Origin: Knoxdaviesia capensis
Taxonomy: Eukaryota > Ascomycota > Sordariomycetes > Microascales > Gondwanamycetaceae
Direction of reading: 5' to 3'
Assembly: GCA_001510575.1 (NCBI GenBank)
Contig: LNGK01000008.1
Coordinates: 4,536,981-4,600,980, forward strand
Length of the DNA: 64,000 nt
The notes under the pieces are model-generated. The model made no database searches. It was not told the DNA's origin and saw only the letters and a program-made list of their open reading frames with translations. Position numbers and translations under genes: made by a program. Positions 11,442-21,932 of the stretch are shown piece by piece; position 1 is the first letter of the stretch, and each line of letters starts with the position of its first letter.

Positions 11442-12413
11442 ATGCCGCCCCCTCCCGATCTGTCGTCGTACATCCTCTCCGAGGACGAATCGGAGCGGAT
11501 CTTCCGCACCCAGATTCTCCCCGACGAGTTTTCAGCCCTTCCGGAATCATCATCCACATCCGAGTCACCGCTGGCCGTTCTGGTGGTTGGCCAGACCGGA
11601 GCCGGCAAAACCCGCACAGCCCCGGCCATTCTGGAGGCTTTGATTCGCCTCCGAAAGCACAAGCCGGCGCATTTCATTGCTGATACCTACAAGACTTACC
11701 ACCCAGCATATAATGAGCTGATCGAAAAGACACCCCAGCTTGCATCGCCGGCAACTGGAACGGATGCGCGCCGATGGTTGGCAATGGCTGCAAACGAGGC
11801 TGTGCGTCGCCGTCTCGACGTGCTGATTGAGAGCGCCTGTCGCCACCCGCAGGACTTTGTGTCTCTGGCGGACGCTTTCCATCGTGCAAATTACCGCGTT
11901 GAGGTGGCCGTCCTTGCCGTGCCTGGTGGTCTAAGCCGACTTGGAATCTTGAACCGCTTCTATGAGCGCCTTCCTGAGGCCGGATCGCGCGGTCTACCGG
12001 TGCGACTGACGCCTAAGAAGGTCCACGATGATTCTTATGCTGGACTCGTGCAGGCTGCGGCTTGGATCGATTCCTCTGGAGCTGTTGACCAGGTGGTTGT
12101 TGTTCGCAGAGGCAACCTGGTGGCATTTGGAGCTGAGAAGACAGCACGAGGTGGCAAGTTCTCTGGCACTGAGCAGGCTGTCCAAACCGAGCGCCAGCGT
12201 CCTCTCAGCAAGGAAGAAAAAGAGGTCGCCCTGAAGGACATTGTCAGCCTTCAGAGCCACAGTGTTGATCCGGCTCATATTAAGGAGATTGAAGACCTGT
12301 TGCAACATCTCTTAGCTTCATCAGCAGAGTCATTCCCAGAGCTGCTTCCCCTTGGTTTTCCTCCAGCTACAAGTAGTACACATAATATTCTGAAATTAGG
12401 ATCAAGCTCATAG
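11442..12413 (+). CDS. Zeta-toxin-domain P-loop protein (eukaryotic), intronless
   Basis: A 323-aa protein with a Walker A motif GQTGAGKT at about residues 50-57, after VLVV as the preceding beta strand. About 35 residues later comes the substrate-side motif Y-x-x-Y-H-P-x-Y-N-E-L, which corresponds to the D-x-x-R-x-x-H-P-x-Y region of bacterial zeta toxins (PF06414 family). Bacterial zeta proteins phosphorylate UDP-N-acetylglucosamine. Whether fungal members do so, or act on another substrate, is not known to me. The C-terminal third (from about residue 245) is charged, then serine-rich, and unrelated to the kinase fold. The ATG is in a strong Kozak context and the gene has no intron. No epsilon-type antitoxin gene lies nearby, so it is not a recognisable toxin-antitoxin pair. 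An ancient bacterial origin is possible but unproven; codon use looks like that of its neighbours. The family call is good, the function open. Confidence 0.8.
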   Translation: MPPPPDLSSYILSEDESERIFRTQILPDEFSALPESSSTSESPLAVLVVGQTGAGKTRTAPAILEALIRLRKHKPAHFIADTYKTYHPAYNELIEKTPQLASPATGTDARRWLAMAANEAVRRRLDVLIESACRHPQDFVSLADAFHRANYRVEVAVLAVPGGLSRLGILNRFYERLPEAGSRGLPVRLTPKKVHDDSYAGLVQAAAWIDSSGAVDQVVVVRRGNLVAFGAEKTARGGKFSGTEQAVQTERQRPLSKEEKEVALKDIVSLQSHSVDPAHIKEIEDLLQHLLASSAESFPELLPLGFPPATSSTHNILKLGSSS

Positions 12414-12782
12414 GGTCAATTATACCAGGTTTCAAACAAACACACATATCCTTCACTCAATATAGGTTTCACAAGTGTCATTTCAAATAGATGCTATTAA
12501 GCCATGGTATCTATTAGCACATGAAATGCAGCAGCTCGTACCTGCCCTTTTCACATGTGTTTCTGAATCTGCCTAAGAATCAAAAATGGAAAGAGCAAAT
12601 GCACACAAAAGAAAGTCACGGGAAGTGAGAAAAAAACAATGAGCCGAAAAACAACCCAGTTAGCTGGGGTTTTGCCCTTTTCCCCAGAGATCAAACTCGT
12701 TTTCATTTCCTTTGTTCATTTCTCTTTTTTCCTCCTGCACTCACACTTTCGTTCCCCCCTCCAACTTCCAAATACCACACTC
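12414..12782. other. Convergent 3' region, zeta-domain gene / kinase
   Basis: This 369-base region lies between two convergent stop codons. It should hold both 3' UTRs and poly(A) signals. It is T-rich from 12700 onward. No gene was seen. Confidence 0.4.
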
Positions 12783-14820
12783 TCACTCCGAATTCACGAG
12801 GCGTCTGCCACCACGACGACGACCACCCCGAGAGGGAATATCCATTGACTCCGAACGATCCGGATCGAAATTCTCCACCACCTCGGGAAGAATCACCGTC
12901 GCAGGAATCGGCTCCTCACGGGGCTTCCAGGCCTTCTTGGCCTGGCGGTCCATCCAGTACAGCCGAGACCAGAGTCGCGGCTTCAAAAACGGGTGGTCCA
13001 AGGCCTCCTCGGTAGTCAGCCGCAGATTCGGTTCCGGCACCAAGCAGCGACGCAAGAAATCCCGGCCATTGTGGTTTAGCTTTAGCAGACCGCGCTGGCG
13101 CTGCAACTCAAGGTACTCCCAGACATTTGAAGCACTCATCAACCGAAGGGAATCGTGATGCATGTGGCGGACACCACCAGTGAGCTGAAGGAGGACGAGA
13201 CCTACAGCCCACATATCAACAGCCACAGTTTGCGGCTGGTGGTTCCGCATTTCGCTGGAATGTGATTTGAGGTTAGTATATCCATTTCTTATAACATCCA
13301 CGTTGAGCAAAAAGGCCAGTCACTTACGGAGCCTGATACGGCAGGGTACCCAGATGAGCAGTCGCCGGGCCGAGGTTAAGATTGGCGGCAGAGCCAACAT
13401 CTGCGAGGCAGATAGGATATCCAACCTTCGGTGCGACAGTCAGGAGAATATTCTCGGGTTTGATGTCCCGATGGATTATTCCAGCATTGTGCAGTTCATC
13501 CAATCCACGGACAAGTTGAAGGATGATGAACTGGCGATCAATGTGGGACACAGGCGCCATGAAGAAGCAGTACGAAAGGAGGTCGCCGCCTCCCGCCAAA
13601 GTCATGAACATGTAACTTCGCGAGAAAAAAAAAGAAGACAAAACCAAGCAAAGGTTAGCATCCCCAATAATTCCCCCATCTCTCTTTCTCCTTGTCAGTT
13701 TAGCATGGACTTACTGGGTGTGAGCAGACTGATACACTTTCAGAAGACGGACAATGTTGGGCTAATCGGAGGATATGCAAGTTAGACAGCCAATATTCTG
13801 ATGCCATGCGGTCAAGGGGGGGTGTTCTTACGTGGTCGAAGCTGCCGAGGATGGTAGACTCTATGCCAATCTGATCAAAGGCTCTTTGGCTAATTCGCTC
13901 ACGACGCATAGCGTCAAAGTCCTGGATCTTACACGCTACCTGCTCCCCGGTAGCCACATTTATGGCTAGGCGAATCTTTCCGTGAGCACCTCCGCCGATA
14001 ACCCGATCGGTGATGGTGAACGAATCCTGCATGAACTTTTTGAAAAGAAAAAAAATACCGCAAAAAAGGGGTAAGTGTTAGAAACCAACTCCGAAAATCA
14101 AAAAATGCACAGGGAGGAAGTTTAACGGCTAATACATACAGCAGTCTCAGCCTTTTGAACCGCAGAGAGCTCCTGGAGAACAATAGATTCCTGAACAAGC
14201 CGAAGTTCCTACTTCGAGACTGTGACGACATCTCTGTTTCCGATCATCCAGCCCTGCGAATACTTTCCGTTCTTGCCAATATCGTGTCCATTGACTTTGA
14301 CCGGCTGAGAAGATCCAGCGTGTCGGACGAAGACACAAGGGACCGATTTGAAGCTGCGGTCAGTATCAACGGGATAGATTTCGCAGAGAGGAGCTGTCAT
14401 CGTGCTCGACAGGAAATGGTCACGGTCGTGAAGACTAAGAAAGACAGCCAGGTTAGTCTTCTATTTCTTCGTCACTCTAGACGGCTTTGGAACATGATTG
14501 CTAGGCCGTGAGATTTATGTCTTTTCGACTCGATACTTACTAAACTCCTCCCTTCCAGATCGTGATAGGGGTGTCCTTGAGGACCGGGAACTCATCTGTT
14601 CAAAGAGTAAGTCAGTGTGCCACACGCAATGATTTCCAAACTCGAGAACTGGGGGGTTGATCTCACAGCGATCACCACTGATGGTGTCCTTCATGATAAT
14701 CTTCCCAATTTCAATGGAATCCTCAGACCAGCCAGGCTGGAAGAATCCTGTTGATTTAGCTGTCCATAGCTTCAGATTCTTCCACCCTCTGGAAAGGAAG
14801 CTTGGGGTAGAGCAATCCAT
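12783..14820 (-). pseudogene. MEK1/CDS1-like Ser/Thr protein kinase with in-frame TAG and altered DFG
   Basis: Exons on the minus strand: 14820-14667, 14595-14541, 14434-14140, 14035-13832, 13761-13715, 13615-13328 and 13254-12783, all joining in phase. The 14434-14140 exon carries a region resembling the C-terminal half of an FHA domain (VNGHDIGKNGK ... NRDVVTVS), then an in-frame TAG at 14211-14209. The frame stays open on both sides and continues directly into a full kinase domain: Gly loop GGGAHGK, VACK lysine, HRDIKPEN catalytic loop and PYQAPE. The Mg-binding motif reads DVG instead of DFG (13401-13393). Architecture and sequence suggest the meiotic/checkpoint Mek1-Chk2 group, but the exact orthologue is uncertain. 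Skipping the TAG would need a weak GTC-type donor: GTCGTC or GTCTCG to CCAG gives in-frame introns of 57 or 48 bases. So the gene is either inactivated, expressed in truncated form, or spliced unusually. The N-terminal exons are the least certain. Confidence 0.7.
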
Positions 14821-15518
14821 GACAGGCAAGTGGAAATAGGAGGAAAACAATTCCTTGATTAAACCAGTCCTGTCACTGCAATGCTCAGATAAATGAAGTA
14901 CTCAGTCCTTTTATCAATAGCAGTGATTCTGATAATTAATACCGAATTGATGAAAACTGATGGTGTTGGTGTTAGTGGAGGAAGAAGAATTATGAAGTTA
15001 TCGGTACTATCGCTTTATCGGGGGTTTATGCTTATCGGGGCTAGGTCCTTCCTCATACTCTTTTTTTCCCTGCCCAAGTTTATGCATCTAAGCGGGCCAT
15101 ACCAAAAATGCAAAATACAAAACCCCAAACCAAAAAAATCCCAGTGACCTAATGCATCATGTGACTATACCCCACAATTGTCCACAAGGTTGCCCTAATT
15201 CTTTGTCCAAAGAAAATGCCTACTTCAGCTCTTTTCGTGCTCCCCTCATTCCTGGATTTTTTTCTTCCCTTCTTCATACCACCACAACCAACAATCATTT
15301 TCTCATCAAAGAAGACTCAAGTAAGTTTCACCAGATTCCCAGACTCAATTCATCAGACTTTCACTTGTAATTTGGGATTTCATCATTCCTGCAATTGATT
15401 GATGCATTTCTAGTCAAGCTTGTCCAACTTGCTAGTGCTCGACATCCCACTTGCCAACAGCTTGATTTGCTCTGCGCATCTACTAACCACACATCTTCAC
15501 AATTCAGAGTCGACCACG
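14821..15518. promoter_or_regulatory. Divergent kinase-RPL41 region with RPL41 5' UTR intron
   Basis: The region lies between the kinase start and the RPL41 start. A probable 5' UTR intron of RPL41 runs from GTAAGT at 15321 to CAG at 15507 (187 bases), with a perfect TACTAAC branch site at 15481. Upstream is a pyrimidine-rich tract (about 15240-15300). Leader introns are common in fungal ribosomal protein genes. Confidence 0.6.
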
Positions 15519-15684
15519 ATGAGAGCCAAGTGGAGAAAGAAGAGAGTTCGTCGCCTTAAGCGCAAGCGCAGAAAGATGCGCGCTCGCTCGTAAGTCATTC
15601 CCAGCCATTTTCTTGATATTGTCCTCTCCCGTTTCGCTTTCTCGATCGCATTGTCTCTAACATTATTTTGTGTCCAGGAAATAA
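15519..15684 (+). CDS. RPL41: 60S ribosomal protein L41 (eL41)
   Basis: This 25-residue, almost wholly arginine/lysine helix sits in the large ribosomal subunit at the subunit interface. Exon 1 is 15519-15589 (23 codons plus TC). The intron is 15590-15677 (GTAAGT...CCAG). Exon 2 is only 7 bases, 15678-15684, completing Ser, Lys and TAA. The start MRAKWRKKRVRRLKRKRRK is diagnostic of eL41, the smallest eukaryotic ribosomal protein. The gene is far below normal ORF cut-offs and is often missed. A leader intron precedes it (15321-15507). Confidence 0.97.
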
Positions 15685-16814
15685 ATGCCCAACGCCATGC
15701 ATCGACCTGACATCCTCTCCGTGGAATGAATAGTCAAGTTTTGACAGCACGATCCAGTTTCAACATCAAGCAACTCGCCTCCGGCTGCTCTTCCCCCGCA
15801 GTTCCCCCAAGCTTCTCGTTTCCCCTCCTACGAAGCTGGGGACCAGCATAACCCCACCGGTCGATACGCCACAAACGATTCGCCGACTGAAATGCCCCTC
15901 ATGTCTGATCAATCTTTGAAATGGATTGGCCAAAGGATGTTCCATGCATAAATTATCATGGTCGGCTGGCTTTTTTTTCGGGAGTTTAGTTATCGATTCC
16001 CAGAGGAGTTTCATCAAACACAGTGAACGGATTAGGATATGGTTAAGAACCAGCATCTCTATTCTAGTAACCGAGTGCTTCTATGCATCTCCCACACAAT
16101 ACAAATAATCGTGAAACTCAGTTTCTTTTCTTCTTGTGAATCTTATGCGTAATTGTGAGCACATCTTGCCTCTGCTCTCAAAACTTGGCTGCATTCGGAA
16201 GCTCTGTACGGAGTAGTTCCCGTGAGCACCTTTAGTGCTCTAGCGAGCATGTGTCAAAGTATCCATGATATTAGCACCACTTCTCCAACCTGAACCCCCG
16301 ATTTTAGACCGTGGAATCGAATGTGTGACTAAAATGAAAGGAATTGTGACCTTTGAAGATACTCGTATACTCATCGTGATGTGGACTGAATATTTCCGCC
16401 AACTTCAAATTGAACTAGGGTTAGGGTTGTAGCGAGCTGGTACCAACTTGAACTTGCGCACTCCAAGCAAGTGAAGTATTCACAGATTGGAAAATACACA
16501 AAACGAGGTGGAAAAATTGGTGTGGACAGAATAAGGGTTCCTTAGGGTGAGACTTCCAGGAGCTGGATCACGTGACCACCAGTTCTTCAACTTTTTTCTC
16601 TTTAGCTTTGTTTCTTATCGATACAGAATCTAAAAATTTGTCTTAAATCTTCGTAGCATGGTAAAAGATAATTTTCTTTTCTGTCCATATTCACAGGCTT
16701 CCCTCTCATAAGGGTCCTTCAAGAGATTTCCGGCCCTTTTTCTTACCGTTTTCTAATTGTGTTCTCTTCTGCACAACAGTTACCAGCTTTTTTTTTTGCG
16801 TTCACCATCGAGCA
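15685..16814. promoter_or_regulatory. RPL41 3' region and RPA49 promoter
   Basis: A 1.13-kb tandem intergenic region. A double TTAGGG box lies at 16414-16429, about 390 bases upstream of RPA49. The sequence TACGGAGTA occurs near 16207. A T/C-rich tract (16670-16800) runs up to the RPA49 start. No coding sequence is supported. Confidence 0.45.
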
Positions 16815-18329
16815 ATGTCCACAGACGTAGAGAAGAAGCGGAAGAGAGAGGCCAAAGCCTCGGGATCGGAATCGCGGAAGCGGGTGCATATTTCAGACGG
16901 CCCGGTTTCCAGCTCACAAGGCCGGAATCCCTCGGGGCCTTCGGCCGTCCGCTTTCAGTCGGCATTCGCGGAGGCTGTCACCAGTGGGCTGGTACCAGCA
17001 ATTGGTGAGGGGGAACCCGGAATCTGAACTGCCCGGCATCTGTGTTTGCTGAGTGAACCGTTTGCTCTACTAACACAAATTGACTCCGACGCAGATCCGA
17101 ATTGTGCGATTAAAGTCTCTAGCCGAGTCCCGTTCAATGCCACCACGACGAAGCAACGGAAGTGGGAGGGTGACGAGCTGCTACTGCACGCCGACGCCGA
17201 CCCGGTGATGGAGTACACGGCGCGGGAAGACTGTGGATCGTCGGCAACGCGGGGGCTGAAGCACTACGTTGGAGTATTTGACCCGGAAGCGAATGTTGTC
17301 AAGTTCGTTGAGGTGAAGAAGATGATCACTCGAGGAGTGGTCAAGGCGAAGCAGGCGGACGAGCCTGTTCGTGCTGCTGGGGCGAAGGCTGTAAGTCTGC
17401 TCCTCGCCTCCCGGTGTTTTGAGAGAATGAACCAGCCTGCTAATACATCAATTAACCCACTTTGTCATCTTGCTTTTTCTCAGAACCTCGGAGCCCAGCG
17501 CATCGAACTCAACAAGGCCTTCGGAACAAAGAAAGCGAAGAAGGCCATCCAGGACAATATCGCCAATGCCATCCCGACGCACGCGGACGGCTCCGCTCCC
17601 GCCCTCAGTACGGCAGAGGTGGCTACCATGGAGGCGGTCCGGTCGGCCACCTCGACGATGGCCACGGCCGAAGAGCTGCAGGCGGCGGCGAACTCCCGCA
17701 AGCCGATCCCGCGGGCGAACCCCGACGCGCAGAACGTTACCGAGGTGTACGACCTGGCGGACATGATCGGTGCAGACCTGCTGAACTCGATTGCGGTGTC
17801 GGACTGGGTGGAGTCGGTGGCGGCCGGCGAGAACATCAAGGTGCTGTCGCGGTTCGTGGCGAGTCGGCTGATACGAGTGGCCAACGCGCCGCGAGCCACG
17901 GAGCGCCTGCGTGTGCTGCGCTACCTGTACTACCTGATCCTATACTTCTCAATGAGCAAGCCCGACCCCCGCGGAAGCCGCCGCGCATGTCCGCGAACCA
18001 CCTTCCAAGAAATGACCGACTGCCCGGCGGCCGTGGCCGCACAGCTGTGGCGCAAGTTCACGCTCGACGGCATCATCGACACGTTCCACACGCAGCTGCT
18101 GCTGACGCACTGCGCCGCAATCGCGCTGGTCATCGAGAACTACGAAATGTCCACCGCCGAGCTGCGGGCCGATCTGCGCATCGACCAGCCGACCATGGAC
18201 CAGATGTTCCGCGAGATCGGAGCACGTTTAAAGCAGATCAAGAACCCGGAAACCAAGGCCATGACCTACACTGCTAAACTGTCGTTGCCGCTTCAGTTCC
18301 CGAAGATTCGGAGAGGTGCTCGGAAGTAA
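16815..18329 (+). CDS. RPA49: RNA polymerase I subunit Rpa49
   Basis: Rpa49 pairs with Rpa34 as a TFIIF/TFIIE-like module of RNA polymerase I and acts in the nucleolus in rDNA transcription. Exons are 16815-17004, 17095-17390 and 17484-18329, giving 443 aa. Introns are 90 and 93 bases with GTGAGG and GTAAGT donors; the first has a CTAAC branch site. The basic N-terminus (KKRKREAKASGSESRKRV) is followed by the dimerisation part, including the GLKHYVGVFDP block typical of A49. The C-terminal half is a tandem winged-helix region, with the conserved KFTLDGIIDTFHTQLLL helix. The ATG at 16815 is the first in frame and has A at -3. It is convergent with COG1. Confidence 0.92.
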
Positions 18330-18705
18330 AAACATGTGAGGGAGAGACACTTGGATGTACTTGTCTTTGGGAATTCTGGTTTTCGTTTGCATTCGGTGGT
18401 TCAGCATACTGGTCTTTTTCTGTTCCGGCATTCCGGCGTTTGGCTTTCAAAAAAGAAGAAGAAGAAAAGTTTTGTATCTCGCTCAGGAGGTGCATAAATT
18501 TCACGTTCATATGATGACGAAAGTTCTAGACTGCAAGTTTTATTGGCATTTCATTACATAGGAGGTTGAAGAGAGCATGAGAGTAGTCGAGAGATTGAGT
18601 ACCATGAAAGGATGTGTGTAAGGTTCTCACTTGGTCTATTAAGTGCTTTCGAGTTAGAACTGCGTTTGTAGGAGTCCAAGACCATGTCAACGTATTACCG
18701 AAACA
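18330..18705. other. Convergent 3' region RPA49 / COG1
   Basis: 376 bases between two convergent stop codons. It holds the 3' UTRs only, and nothing else was seen. Confidence 0.4.
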
Positions 18706-21348
18706 TCACGACTTGTACCCAAGGAGCCCGAACAACAGATTGGTGCGTTTCCAGTAGTCCTGAGCCGCCTTCGTGATCCGTTTCTGCCGAGTTTCCGCAT
18801 CGGGCACGCCGTCCAGGAGAGCCGGATCAAGCGAGTCCAGCGCAGCGGCAACACCGACAGCCAGCTTGCCCAGCCCGCCCTTCGAGAAATCAACGGACCC
18901 ATCCAGACAACAGCGCAGGTACGCAACGTCGAACAGCCACTGAAGAAGCAGGTCACGGATACGGGATGGGTCTTCGGGAGGCGATCGTGGTTCCGCTTTT
19001 GTGGGGGATGTCGGCGTAGGTTCAGAGGCGGCGGGTGTGTCGTCGTCATCATTGGCGGCATCGGCGTCGGTCGTGGATTCTTCAGGCTCCGCGGCCTCTT
19101 CCTTGCTTTCCTCAGGTGCGGCTACGGCAGCCTTCTCCACAGCTTTCTGCTTCTGCTCCTCCAGAACAGCCGCCAGCGCGATATTCCATTCCTCACACAC
19201 CCGCGACGCCAGAAGCTTCTTAGCAATACCGGCCGATTTCGGCGTCCACAGATCCACACCCGCCTGCGCCATTGCCGCTGACACGTCCCGCAGAAACACG
19301 ACAGTTGCTGGGAATGGCTGGGCCGGGAGCCCGTCGGCATCGGGCGACGTCCACAGGATGCGGCTGACGCCGACGTGGCGGCGGGCCAGCGCGGTGTCTG
19401 CGTATCTCTGCAGCGGTTCGGCAACCACGTCGGCGGCCAGCAGCGCGTACAACGGCGGCGAGATGACGCGGCCAAACGCCCGCAGCTGCTCGCTGCGGGA
19501 TTCGGAATCGTTGGGCAGTGCTGCACGGATATCCCGGACCATGCGGAGCAGGTACATGGCGATGGCGGGGGCGTTCTCGGTGACGTTATCGTCGGCATCT
19601 GAGTCTGGGACAAGCGTATATTGTCGGCGCAGGGCGTCCAGGCGGACATCCAGAGCGGCGAACTCCTGGTCGACCGCGGCGTTCAGTCGCGTCTGCAGCA
19701 TAGTCGGGTCGTCCTTGCTGAGCAGCTGCTGGCGCTGCTCGATGGTCTCCTCGTCCTCAATCTCCTCGTAGTCGTTGTCCCACCGCTGGCGCTGCAGCTG
19801 GCCGACCACGTCGCGCACTTCGTCGACGACGCGGAGCCACGTGTGGTAGGCGTTGGTGGCTTTGGACACAGCGGCGTTGCGGCCGTATGTGCGCGAAACC
19901 AGGTCCTGGAAGAACGCCGGCACACCGTCGGGCATGTCCATGTCGGCCCCGGGCACACCATAGCCCCACAGCCGCATGCGCGAGTCGGTCTCGCCCGCCC
20001 GCCAGGTCTCCAGCGTGGCCGCAACCTCGGAGCCGACCAGGTGGAGCTTGGCCACTTTGGCGGTCACTAGTCGCAGCATGTGGGTGTTGAACGACTCGCG
20101 CAGCTTTCCGAGCATTTCTGACGGGTCCAGGCCGAGCACACGGCCGCCGTCCTTGATCCATAGGCGGAGCACAGTCGAGCGCAGGGCAACCACGGCGCGC
20201 ATCTCGCTGATATGGGCCAGGGCTTTCTCGAGGCCCGCGAGCAACAAGCCGCCGGCGCGCTTGGCCCACATGAAGAGCATAGTGCGGGCAGTTCGGCCGT
20301 CGAGGTCGTCGTGGGGGATGTACGGGGTGAAAAACTGCACGTCGCCACACCACTGCTCGGCCACATCCAGACGCAGCACTTCAAGACGGCGCAGCGCTGG
20401 GTCGGCCAGGAGGCGGCTGCGTTTGAGATTTCGGAGTTCTTCCGATAGGCGGGCGGGAATTAGTGCTTGCACATCGAGGAGTGTCCGGGTGTAGAGGTTC
20501 AGGGCGGCAGTAACCGCCGTGGCGGACGGCCCGCGCCCGGGGTCATGCGAGGTTCGCGGCTGGCCATCTTCAGTGTCGAGCGTGGGGTCTAGCACAGCAG
20601 TAATAGCCCGGCTCCGTGTATCCAGCAAATGGTGCAGGCCGTCTTTCGCTCCGGAGATCGTGGCCAGACTGTGGGCTGCAAATGCTTTCAGCGTCATGTC
20701 CTGGTCGACGACAGCTTGGTCCGGGTGCTCGAGGAGCTTCTCAATGCTCCAGCGGACACGGCGCCGCATCGCCTCAAGCGTGGTGTTTGCAGTCTGCATG
20801 ACATGCCGGGCATGCGGGTCGACAAGGGCCTCCGCGCGGCCATCCAGGCTCTTGACAAGCAGCCGGCTGAGCACGAGAATCTTGGTAGCCAGGACCAGCC
20901 TGTCTCCGCGGCCGAGCAAGTCGAGCCCAAACGCCGCACTTCCGCGCAGGGCCGCCGGGATCAACAGCCAGCAGGACTCGAGCAGCCGCGCACGAACCGC
21001 CTGCGCCACCGCCGGGCCGCCGCCAAGCCGGCCATCCGCCTCGCCGGCGCCGGTGAACCGCGCCAGCCCAGCCGCTTTGCCGCCCACCACGGCACCGCCG
21101 CACCGCGCGCCCATCTGCGCCAGCAGCGCCTGCACGGCATCGTTGTCCGCCCGCATCTGCACAATGGCGTCGGCCGTGCCCAGCAGCTCGCGGTACGAGC
21201 CGCCGACTTTGCTCCGCAGCCGGACCGCTTTCTCCTCCATCTGCGTGTGCAGCGACTTGTGGATCGCGCGGATCTGCGGCAGCGTGTGCGTGGCCGAGAA
21301 CACATCGGCCGCCGCCCTGATCGACGATGTGTCGGGAACGGCCGCCAT
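18706..21348 (-). CDS. COG1: Conserved oligomeric Golgi complex subunit 1
   Basis: Cog1 belongs to lobe A of the COG tether, which captures vesicles recycling within the Golgi. It is a single uninterrupted exon of 880 codons from the ATG at 21348. The N-terminal ~90 residues (AADVFSATHTLPQIRAIHKS then QMEEKAVRLRSKVGGSYREL) match the Vps51/Cog1-type coiled-coil domain, the hallmark of COG1. The middle is helical and unremarkable. A disordered acidic Ala/Glu/Ser/Thr-rich insert lies about 110 residues from the end, followed by a helical C-terminus. Coding GC is very high, which produces several long antisense ORFs that I regard as shadows. It is transcribed in the same direction as UTP3. Confidence 0.88.
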   Translation of the reverse strand: MAAVPDTSSIRAAADVFSATHTLPQIRAIHKSLHTQMEEKAVRLRSKVGGSYRELLGTADAIVQMRADNDAVQALLAQMGARCGGAVVGGKAAGLARFTGAGEADGRLGGGPAVAQAVRARLLESCWLLIPAALRGSAAFGLDLLGRGDRLVLATKILVLSRLLVKSLDGRAEALVDPHARHVMQTANTTLEAMRRRVRWSIEKLLEHPDQAVVDQDMTLKAFAAHSLATISGAKDGLHHLLDTRSRAITAVLDPTLDTEDGQPRTSHDPGRGPSATAVTAALNLYTRTLLDVQALIPARLSEELRNLKRSRLLADPALRRLEVLRLDVAEQWCGDVQFFTPYIPHDDLDGRTARTMLFMWAKRAGGLLLAGLEKALAHISEMRAVVALRSTVLRLWIKDGGRVLGLDPSEMLGKLRESFNTHMLRLVTAKVAKLHLVGSEVAATLETWRAGETDSRMRLWGYGVPGADMDMPDGVPAFFQDLVSRTYGRNAAVSKATNAYHTWLRVVDEVRDVVGQLQRQRWDNDYEEIEDEETIEQRQQLLSKDDPTMLQTRLNAAVDQEFAALDVRLDALRRQYTLVPDSDADDNVTENAPAIAMYLLRMVRDIRAALPNDSESRSEQLRAFGRVISPPLYALLAADVVAEPLQRYADTALARRHVGVSRILWTSPDADGLPAQPFPATVVFLRDVSAAMAQAGVDLWTPKSAGIAKKLLASRVCEEWNIALAAVLEEQKQKAVEKAAVAAPEESKEEAAEPEESTTDADAANDDDDTPAASEPTPTSPTKAEPRSPPEDPSRIRDLLLQWLFDVAYLRCCLDGSVDFSKGGLGKLAVGVAAALDSLDPALLDGVPDAETRQKRITKAAQDYWKRTNLLFGLLGYKS

Positions 21349-21932
21349 GATGAGAGGGAAGTACTTTTTGGGGAAAAAAAAAAGGAGATAAAAAGGCAGA
21401 AGTGGTGGTGACGATCCTTGGGGGGTTTAAGGGTGACGATCCTATAACGAGGTGATGCCGTAAGATGTATGGGAGAAAAGTAGCTTCATCAGGTAAGGAT
21501 TATATAGGGCTATCAAAAATGACATATCGGAGACGTGAGGGTAGGAAAAGAATGAATTGGCGGAAAGGGGATGAATTGCGTGGTGGTGATGGTTTGTGTA
21601 AAAGCCAGCAAACGGGAGAGCTGTTGGGAAATCGTGGTCCACGGTTTGATATTAGGGTTGGGGTTAAACGTCTAGTCACGTGCACGGATTTGAATGTTAG
21701 GGTTGTGTAACCCTTAGTAGACAGAGACATCCCGAGAGTGTATTCATGGCTCACAGCATCCGTTTTGGGACGTATCAAATGCAATTGTCTCAAAGTACGA
21801 CATTTGGGGTTGTATATACGCCTAGCATTACAGAGGAAACCAGACAAGACACGGCCATGCACCAACCCATTCACCCATCCATAAAAAGGAGACAAAAACC
21901 AAAGCAAGGAGGAAAAAGAAAAGAGATATCTG
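21349..21932. promoter_or_regulatory. COG1 promoter / UTP3 3' region with TTAGGG boxes
   Basis: A 584-base tandem region. Two telobox-like elements lie at about 21651-21666 and 21695-21717. The second contains both GTTAGGGTT and TAACCCTTA, so it is a near inverted repeat. A possible CACGTG E-box is at 21677-21682. An A-rich tract is at 21373-21390, beside the COG1 start. Confidence 0.45.

Noticed and set aside
14187..14211. 22-base intron to remove the TAG in the kinase
   Set aside because: Too short for spliceosomal splicing and not a multiple of three, so it would break the kinase frame.
20629..21411. 260-codon plus-strand ORF
   Set aside because: Antisense shadow of COG1, like the overlapping 290-codon ORF at 20519.
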